Below, piece by piece: positions 15,366 to 20,828 of a stretch of DNA of 20,828 nt. The stretch's first letter is position 1. Every line of letters starts with the position of its first letter. Location of the stretch: the NCBI GenBank assembly GCA_002384725.1, contig DGBF01000159.1:1-20828 (forward strand), written 5' to 3'. A model generated the notes under the pieces. The model was not told the origin of the DNA. It made no database searches and was given only the letters and a program-made list of their open reading frames with translations. A program made the translations under genes and the position numbers. This stretch comes from Flavobacteriales bacterium UBA4011. Its GTDB lineage: Bacteria; Bacteroidota; Bacteroidia; Flavobacteriales_D; Crocinitomicaceae.

Positions 15366-16545
15366 GATAATAGAACGCATCAAGCAATTATCTGAGGAAT
15401 TTTTCGATGAAATAAGAGAAATTCGCGAACATTTTCACCAATATCCTGAGCTTTCATTTGTCGAATTTGAAACCATGAAGTTTGTTTCTCAAAAATTAAC
15501 CGAATGGAATATCCCACATGAGACGGAGATTGCGGGAACAGGAATACTCGGTTTTATTCAAGGAAATCATTTGAAGGAAATAGAACATGTCGTGCTTCGG
15601 GCTGATTTGGATGCACTGCCGATTTTAGAACAAAACGAAAAGGCGTATACCTCAAAAAACCCGGGCGTCATGCACGCTTGTGGGCACGATGTGCATTCTT
15701 CGATCTTGTTGGGTGCAGCGAAAATTTTAAAAGAATTGGAAAATGAATTAGACTACCCTGTTCAATTATTGTTTCAACCCGGCGAAGAAAAAGCACCTGG
15801 TGGAGCATCTTTGATGATCGCGGCAGGTGCACTTAAAAAACGACCTGTAAAATCTATTTTTGGCTTGCACGTATTTCCGGAAATGGAGGTTGGTATAGTA
15901 GGTTTCCGAGAAGGTTTGTATATGGCATCTTGCGACGAATTACATTTCACGGTGAAAGGGAAAGGTGGACATGCCGCGCTTCCAGAAAATTGTATTGATC
16001 CCATTCAAGCTGGTGCAAAATTGGTCAGTGGACTGAAAAAATATATTGAAGAGCGTAAAAAAGCAGGCGTTCCCTTCATTTTGAGTATAGGTCATTTCGA
16101 AGCAATTGGAGCAACGAATATTATTCCTGATTCCGCAGAAATTAAAGGTACTTTCCGCACGATGGACGAAGAATGGAGAGCCAAAGCATTGAATTGGATT
16201 CAAGAATATTCAAATAAAATTCAAGCCGAAACAGGTGCAATTATCGACCTCAATATTGTAAAAGGGTATCCGTTTTTAGTGAATGATGAAGGAACCACGA
16301 AAGAACAATCGACCAAGGCGAAGCAAATTTTGGGCGACCAAAACGTTAAAGAATTAGAATTACGCATGACAGCGGAAGATTTTTCGTTTTATTCGCACAA
16401 GGTGCCAGCGTGCTTTTTTAGATTAGGTGTCAGAAATGAAGCGAAAGGAATTATCTTTGGCGTGCATCATCCTAAGTTTGATATTGATCCCAACGCTTTG
16501 AAAATTGGCATGCAAATGATGGCCGTAACGGCTTTTAAATTATGA
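15355..16545 (+). CDS. M20D family amidohydrolase (aminoacylase/carboxypeptidase-like)
   Basis: 396 residues from ATG 15355; the frame runs nine codons further up, but the TTG there has no support and family proteins start near this point. Seen: LRADLDALPI (81-90), metal motif MHACGHDVHSS (106-116, Cys109, His111), QPGEEKAPGGA (141-151, Glu144/145), His172 in GLHVF, a dimerisation insert with GKGGHAA, and the C-terminal metal ligand in FGVHHPKFDID. This is the M20D set that cleaves N-acyl amino acids, hippurate or indole-acetyl-amino acid conjugates; precise substrate unclear. No signal peptide, so cytosolic. It overlaps the permease by 11 bases and the next gene by 4. Confidence 0.95.
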   Translation: MNDKIIERIKQLSEEFFDEIREIREHFHQYPELSFVEFETMKFVSQKLTEWNIPHETEIAGTGILGFIQGNHLKEIEHVVLRADLDALPILEQNEKAYTSKNPGVMHACGHDVHSSILLGAAKILKELENELDYPVQLLFQPGEEKAPGGASLMIAAGALKKRPVKSIFGLHVFPEMEVGIVGFREGLYMASCDELHFTVKGKGGHAALPENCIDPIQAGAKLVSGLKKYIEERKKAGVPFILSIGHFEAIGATNIIPDSAEIKGTFRTMDEEWRAKALNWIQEYSNKIQAETGAIIDLNIVKGYPFLVNDEGTTKEQSTKAKQILGDQNVKELELRMTAEDFSFYSHKVPACFFRLGVRNEAKGIIFGVHHPKFDIDPNALKIGMQMMAVTAFKL

Positions 16546-16994
16546 GAAAATTAAGTTTGATTTTTATCCTTCTGATTGCTGCCTTCGCTTTTAGTGAAGA
16601 AAAAGAATTACCCAAACCAGAAGTGTTTCAAATTCGGGAAATTGGTGAATTGTCGACAACAGAATATACTTTTTCGAAAGTATTACGCGTCGATGACAAA
16701 GTAGAATGGTGGAAATTTTGGGATAGAAAAATATTAATTTCTTGCAAGGCAAAAGGGAAGGCCGGAATTGATTTAAAAGCGATTCCTGAGAAAGATATTT
16801 GGGTAAAAGGCGATGCGCAAATTGGCTTCGATTTAACCGATAACAATTATCGTATCGATCAGAACAAAGTAAAAAAGAAGTTTGAACGGGACGTCGTTGC
16901 TGCAAAATTGATGGATAAATGCGAAGAAGGGATGTTGAACGTATTGAAAAAGATCATGCCGGACGATCGAACAATCTTAGTCTATTTTGAATAA
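16542..16994 (+). CDS. DUF4230-like exported/membrane-anchored protein
   Basis: 150 residues. Seen: N-terminal hydrophobic segment (LSLIFILLIAAFAF, 4-17) without a good cleavage box, then QIREIGELSTTEYTFSKVL (about 30-48), a WWKFWDRK stretch, and a Lys-rich helical C-terminus. The IREIGELSTTEY opening fits the DUF4230 family as I remember it; function unknown. ATG overlaps the amidohydrolase stop as ATGA, so translation is probably coupled. Confidence 0.75.
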   Translation: MRKLSLIFILLIAAFAFSEEKELPKPEVFQIREIGELSTTEYTFSKVLRVDDKVEWWKFWDRKILISCKAKGKAGIDLKAIPEKDIWVKGDAQIGFDLTDNNYRIDQNKVKKKFERDVVAAKLMDKCEEGMLNVLKKIMPDDRTILVYFE

Positions 16995-17400
16995 GTTCCT
17001 GCTTTTTACTGTTCTTCTGTTGTTCGTTTTTTCTTGTGACAAGGAGAAACAAAGCCGAAAAAATTTGGACGGTGTTTGGGAAATCACCTCCTATGAGGAA
17101 ATTATTTATGATGGGACTACCGAAAAATTCGATCTTGATTCTGGCATGGCTATCTTTACAATTGATAAAAAAAGCAAGTTGGGAACTGTAGAAATACAAT
17201 GGAATGCAGACAATGCGATGGATACTTCAATTTTTAATTTTATCGGAGATTTTGAACAAATTTCTTTACGGGATTTACAATTTCGAGCACCCAATCAAAT
17301 TTATGATTGCGGCATAAATCGCCAATTAAAAAAAGACATGATTCTTGAAATGGTCGTAAATCCAAACAGGAAAAGTGTGCTGGTGTTGAAGGCGAAGTAA
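16987..17400 (+). CDS. small lipoprotein, possibly lipocalin-like
   Basis: 137 residues. TTG 16987 gives MNKFLLFTVLLLFVFSC, a good lipoprotein signal (Cys17). The mature part opens with LDGVWEITSYEE, the GxW entry typical of lipocalin-like Bacteroidota lipoproteins, and continues as short beta strands. No enzymatic motif. The start overlaps the preceding gene by 8 bases. It is the last gene of the cluster; its stop faces the recQ stop with 3 bases between, and I see no terminator there. Confidence 0.78.
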   Translation: MNKFLLFTVLLLFVFSCDKEKQSRKNLDGVWEITSYEEIIYDGTTEKFDLDSGMAIFTIDKKSKLGTVEIQWNADNAMDTSIFNFIGDFEQISLRDLQFRAPNQIYDCGINRQLKKDMILEMVVNPNRKSVLVLKAK

Positions 17401-17403
17401 GTT

Positions 17404-19593
17404 TTAATTCGCGTATTCATTCATGAACTTAATCCGAACCAAACGTAACTCTTCTTCCGAATAATCGCCGTCAAATTCTTTGTAAGCGTCCATTAATTCG
17501 TCCGTTTCGGCTTCAATGAAATAATCAAAAATCTCTTCTTGGTTGTCGGCATCTAGTATGTCATCGATGTAATAATTGATGTTGACGCGTGTTCCGGAAG
17601 CAACAATCGCTTCTATTTCATCTATAACTTCAGCCAGTGATTTCCCTTGGGACTGTCCGATATCTTCTAATGGTAACTTGCGATCAATGTTTTGAATCAA
17701 CTGAACTTTCAATCCTGATTTATTCACCAAGGATTTCACCACCAAATCATTCGGACGGCTAATTTCATTGGTTTCAACGTACCCCGCAATCATATGAACG
17801 AACGGCTTACCGTATCGTTTTGCTTTTCCTTGACCTACTCCTTGAATATTGGTCAATTCATCCAGTGTAATTGGATATTGAAAACACATGTCCTTCAAAG
17901 AGGGCTCTTGAAATAAAACAAACGGCGGCACATTACTCGATTTTGCAGTGCTTTTACGCAAGTCAAGCAGCATTTGATAAAGTGTTTCGTCAAATGCACC
18001 TCCCTTTCCGCTTAAGACAAAATCGTCATCCGCTTCCAATAAGTATTCGTTCTCTTTTATAAGGGTAAAAGAAGTTGGCTTGGCTAAAAATGCCTGACCT
18101 TTCTTCGTTATCTTGAGAATTCCATAACTTTCAATATCTTTTGAAATAAGTCCAGAAACTACGGCCTGACGGCAGCAAGCATTCCAGAAATTTTCATCCC
18201 ATTTTTTTCCTTTGCCAAAGCTATCCATCAAATTGTGCTTGTAGCTCTTGATGTCTGAAGTAACATTGCCGGAAAGAAAAGCACAAACGTGTTTCGCTTT
18301 TTGTTGTTCTTCCAGTTCCAGAATGGTTTTCAATAAAAGTGTAATCTGCTCTTTTCCTTCGATTTTATCTTTCGGGTGCTTGCAATTGTCGCAACCTTTA
18401 TCGCATTTCTTTTCGTCAAATACTTCTCCAAAATAATGAAGGATGAATTTGCGTCGACAAACCGATGTTTCGGCATAAGAAACAATTTCATGCAACAATT
18501 GACGTCCAATTTCCAATTCGGCGACGGGTTTTCCTTGGAGGAATTTCTCCAATTTCTCAATGTCCTTGTAGCTGTAAAACGACAAACATTCACCTTCACC
18601 GCCATCGCGACCAGCACGACCCGTTTCCTGGTAATAACTTTCTATCGATTTTGGAATATCGTGGTGAATTACGAAGCGAACATCTGGTTTGTCAATTCCC
18701 ATCCCGAAGGCAATAGTTGCGACAATTACATCCACATCTTCCATCAAAAACATGTCTTGATGTTTTACACGTGTATTGGCATCTAATCCTGCGTGATAAG
18801 GCAAGGCTAAAATTCCATTCACCTGTAATAGTTCAGCAATTTCATCCACCTTCTTTCGACTCAAGCAATAGATGATACCACTTTTGCCGGCCATTTTACG
18901 GATATACCGAATGATTTCTTTTTGAACGTCTCGCTTCGGTCGTATTTCGTAATATAAATTGTCTCTGTTGAACGATGATTTAAAAACCGTAGCGTCCAGC
19001 ATATTTAGATTCTTTTGAATATCATGCTGAACCTTTGGCGTCGCCGTTGCAGTTAAAGCTATTATTGGAACATTGGAAATTTTCTCAAAAATCTCTCTTA
19101 ATCTTCTGTATTCTGGTCTGAAATCGTGCCCCCACTCACTAATACAATGCGCTTCGTCAATAGCGAAAAAAGAAACGTTTACAGATGTTAAAAAGTCAAT
19201 GTTTTCTTGTTTAGTCAACGATTCGGGTGCAACGAACAACATTTTTGTCACGCCGTCAACGATATCTTGTTTCACCCGAGTGATCTCCGTTTTCGTCAAA
19301 GAGGAGTTTAAAACGTGCGCAATTCCTTCTTCTTCACTGACCCCACGAATGGCATCCACCTGATTTTTCATCAAGGCAATTAATGGCGAAACAATGATAG
19401 CAGTTCCTTCCGATAATAGCGCGGGTAATTGGTAGCAGAGCGACTTTCCGCCGCCCGTAGGCATGATAACAAATGTATTCTTCTTCTCCAATAGATTCTG
19501 AATAATCTCTTCTTGACTACCCTTGAACCCGTCGAAACCAAAGAATTTTCTTAACGCTCCTTTGAGCGTATCGTTTGCCGTTAAATTAACCAT
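17404..19593 (-). CDS. recQ: ATP-dependent DNA helicase RecQ
   Basis: 3'-5' DNA helicase acting in recombinational repair. Seen in 729 residues: Walker A MPTGGGKS (44-51), DEAH box FFAIDEAHCISEWGHDFRP (142-160), TATATP motif III (181-186), VATIAFGMGIDKPDVRFV (291-308), QETGRAGRDG (322-331), RecQ-Ct zinc cysteines 379, 397, 401 and 404, winged helix (about 410-515), and an HRDC domain (about 535-610). The remaining roughly 115 residues form a C-terminal extension with an acidic tail (EIFDYFIEAETDELMDAY). All catalytic motifs are intact. About 100 residues longer than E. coli RecQ, as common in Bacteroidota. Confidence 0.97.
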   Translation of the reverse strand: MVNLTANDTLKGALRKFFGFDGFKGSQEEIIQNLLEKKNTFVIMPTGGGKSLCYQLPALLSEGTAIIVSPLIALMKNQVDAIRGVSEEEGIAHVLNSSLTKTEITRVKQDIVDGVTKMLFVAPESLTKQENIDFLTSVNVSFFAIDEAHCISEWGHDFRPEYRRLREIFEKISNVPIIALTATATPKVQHDIQKNLNMLDATVFKSSFNRDNLYYEIRPKRDVQKEIIRYIRKMAGKSGIIYCLSRKKVDEIAELLQVNGILALPYHAGLDANTRVKHQDMFLMEDVDVIVATIAFGMGIDKPDVRFVIHHDIPKSIESYYQETGRAGRDGGEGECLSFYSYKDIEKLEKFLQGKPVAELEIGRQLLHEIVSYAETSVCRRKFILHYFGEVFDEKKCDKGCDNCKHPKDKIEGKEQITLLLKTILELEEQQKAKHVCAFLSGNVTSDIKSYKHNLMDSFGKGKKWDENFWNACCRQAVVSGLISKDIESYGILKITKKGQAFLAKPTSFTLIKENEYLLEADDDFVLSGKGGAFDETLYQMLLDLRKSTAKSSNVPPFVLFQEPSLKDMCFQYPITLDELTNIQGVGQGKAKRYGKPFVHMIAGYVETNEISRPNDLVVKSLVNKSGLKVQLIQNIDRKLPLEDIGQSQGKSLAEVIDEIEAIVASGTRVNINYYIDDILDADNQEEIFDYFIEAETDELMDAYKEFDGDYSEEELRLVRIKFMNEYAN

Positions 19594-19623
19594 TTAGTAT
19601 AGGCTCTTTGTTTTGAGCACTCA

Positions 19624-19653
19624 CGAATATACGCAATTAAAACATTTAACAAA
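19624..19653 (-). promoter_or_regulatory. probable recQ promoter
   Basis: Minus strand: TTTG (19653-19650), 18 bases, TATATTCG (19631-19624), one mismatch from TAnnTTTG, about 30 bases before the ATG. Confidence 0.4.
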
Positions 19654-19744
19654 AGATAAAAACCATAAATTTCAAAGTCAGTTTTAACCATTTTCATGTG
19701 CAAATTCAGTTCTTGATTCTCGATGTTTCTTCGAAGGGTTTACT

Positions 19745-19752
19745 TACTTTTG
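19745..19752 (+). promoter_or_regulatory. -7 box ahead of tatC
   Basis: TACTTTTG fits TAnnTTTG and lies 9 bases upstream of ATG 19762, inside the extension of the frame; it argues for the later start. No clear -33 TTG at the usual spacing. Confidence 0.4.
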
Positions 19753-19761
19753 AGGAAGTTT

Positions 19762-20553
19762 ATGAGCGTGGACAAAGAAATGTCATTTTTGGATCATCTG
19801 GAAGAGCTTCGGTGGAGATTGGTAAAGTCGGCTATCGCGATAATTTTGTTTGCCGCAGTTTTGTGGACCTTTCAAGAATGGATAATGGAAAATGTCTTTT
19901 TATCGCTGAGAAGCAAAGATTTCATTACCTACCAAAAAATGTGCGAATGGTTCGGTGTTTGTGCGGGTGATGTCCCAATACAAATGCAAAGCCAAACTAT
20001 GTCAGGGCAGTTTTCCTATTCCTTGGTCATGAGTTTAATGGGTGGATTCGTGGGAGCATTTCCCTTTGTTTTTTTTCAAATATGGCGCTTTATAAAACCC
20101 GGACTGAAACAAAATGAGGTCAGTATTTCGAAAGGGATTATCTTTTATGTGAGCGTGCTTTTCTATTTAGGGATACTTTTTGGGTATTTCGTGCTTGCTC
20201 CTTTGTGTGTTCAGTTTTTCGGAACATATAAAATCAGTGAAGAAATCAACAATATTTTTACAGTAAATTCTTACCTATCGACCATCCTTTCCACTGTATT
20301 TTATTCAGGATTGTTGTTTTTATTACCTGTTGTAAGCTATTTGCTAACCAAACTTGGTATAATAAATGCCGCATTTTTACGCAAGTATAGAAAGCATGCG
20401 ATTGTCGCTGTTTTAATTCTTTCTGCCGTAATTACACCACCTGATTTGATTTCCCAAGTTATTGTTGCCATTCCGATTGCTCTTCTATACGAGGTAGGGA
20501 TCTTAGTGTCTTCGAGAGCGGAGAAAAAACGAAATGCCGAAAACGCTGCATGA
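19762..20553 (+). CDS. tatC: Sec-independent protein translocase TatC
   Basis: Core subunit of the twin-arginine translocase, which recognises RR signal peptides and exports folded proteins across the inner membrane. 263 residues from ATG 19762 (the frame opens at 19723 and could also start at the Met of MSFLDHLEELRWRL, 19780). Seen: MSFLDHLEELRWRLV, the family signature at the cytosolic N-terminus; FQIWRFIKPGLKQNE after the second membrane segment; six hydrophobic segments; and the ending ITPPDLISQVIVAIPIALLYEVGI. An extra loop with cysteines (KMCEWFGVCAGDVP) sits in the first periplasmic region. No tatA or tatB is in view. Confidence 0.95.
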   Translation: MSVDKEMSFLDHLEELRWRLVKSAIAIILFAAVLWTFQEWIMENVFLSLRSKDFITYQKMCEWFGVCAGDVPIQMQSQTMSGQFSYSLVMSLMGGFVGAFPFVFFQIWRFIKPGLKQNEVSISKGIIFYVSVLFYLGILFGYFVLAPLCVQFFGTYKISEEINNIFTVNSYLSTILSTVFYSGLLFLLPVVSYLLTKLGIINAAFLRKYRKHAIVAVLILSAVITPPDLISQVIVAIPIALLYEVGILVSSRAEKKRNAENAA

Positions 20554-20828
20554 ATCAACTAATCAAATATTCATCGTTATTTCTAATCCTATTTATTGGG
20601 CAATTTGTATTCGGACAAAAAACTATAGTAAAAGGTATAGTAACGGATAAAAGCAACGGGGAACCAATGCCATTTGTTAAGGTATACTTTCTAGATACAA
20701 AATCAGGAACGTACACTGACACCTTAGGGAATTATTCCCTAGAAACTTACTACGCAAGTGACTCGCTTGTTTTCTCTTTTTCGGGTTACACAAAAGTTGT
20801 AAAGTCGGCAAAAAATGATGTGACCGAG
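20550..20828 (+). CDS. exported protein with carboxypeptidase-regulatory-like domain (3' end missing)
   Basis: ATG 20550 overlaps the tatC stop as ATGA and the frame is open to the last base (93 residues). Seen: signal peptide (IKYSSLFLILFIGQFVFGQ), then a CarboxypepD_reg-like beta sandwich: KGIVTDKSNGEPMPFVKVYF, GTYTDTLGNYSL, DSLVFSFSGYTK. Such modules open TonB-dependent SusC-like receptors and DUF5686 outer-membrane proteins in Bacteroidota; which one follows cannot be told. Translational coupling to tatC is likely. Confidence 0.85.
   Translation, partial: MNQLIKYSSLFLILFIGQFVFGQKTIVKGIVTDKSNGEPMPFVKVYFLDTKSGTYTDTLGNYSLETYYASDSLVFSFSGYTKVVKSAKNDVTE

Noticed and set aside
18376..18786. 136-codon plus-strand frame inside recQ
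   Set aside because: Antisense to the conserved zinc and helicase C domains.
1..20828. CRISPR array, insertion sequence, prophage or toxin-antitoxin locus
   Set aside because: No regularly spaced repeats, transposase, integrase, phage or toxin-antitoxin motifs were seen on either strand.

Overview
The window looks like chromosomal DNA from a member of the Bacteroidota, most likely Flavobacteriales. The sequence evidence is AT-rich coding DNA, two type IX secretion (T9SS) C-terminal sorting domains, lipoproteins with short lipoboxes, and promoters of the Bacteroidota kind (TTTG, about 20 bases, then TAnnTTTG) instead of sigma-70 boxes. The alpha2-type glycyl-tRNA synthetase and a half-length TauE-like permease fit this. 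Placement near Crocinitomicaceae/Fluviicola is a guess from overall gene style.

Left part (1-3900): the 3' end of a fatty acid hydroxylase/sterol desaturase gene, then a broken lipoprotein-like reading frame (about 468-977) with an in-frame stop and at least one frameshift at an A7 run. Then three minus-strand genes: glyS, a small secreted charged protein, and the ribosome-assembly GTPase EngB/YsxC. A terminator separates the small gene from glyS, and glyS appears to be read from a near-leaderless promoter.

Middle left (3930-6610): a plus-strand cluster, probably one operon: a heavy-metal-associated-like lipoprotein, an alpha/beta hydrolase, and an exported von Willebrand factor A protein with intact MIDAS residues. 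Next (6639-9180) come a small T9SS-cargo gene with an intact promoter but an internal TAG codon, and a large intact T9SS cargo protein with a MAM-like/choice-of-anchor domain and a strong terminator. The T-tract of that terminator seems to double as the -33 box of the fabD promoter.

Middle right (9227-17400): fabD; a minus-strand lipoprotein; an orphan LuxE-like acyl-protein synthetase; then a tightly packed five-gene plus-strand cluster. That cluster contains a 1071-residue envelope protein (degenerate peptidase-MA-like domain, TolB-like propeller, Omp85-like barrel), a half-size TauE/SafE permease, an M20D amidohydrolase, a DUF4230-like protein and a lipoprotein. Spacings are 1 base or overlaps of 4 to 11 bases, so co-transcription is likely.

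Right part (17404-20828): recQ on the minus strand, convergent with the lipoprotein gene at 3 bases; then tatC, and overlapping its stop by 4 bases the start of an exported protein with a carboxypeptidase-regulatory-like domain, cut by the window end.

I see no CRISPR array, insertion sequence, tRNA, rRNA, phage gene or defence island. Most of the window is ordinary core chromosome. The items most worth a second look are the pseudoenzyme-propeller-barrel fusion and its operon, the two decaying exported-protein genes, and the promoter/terminator geometry.
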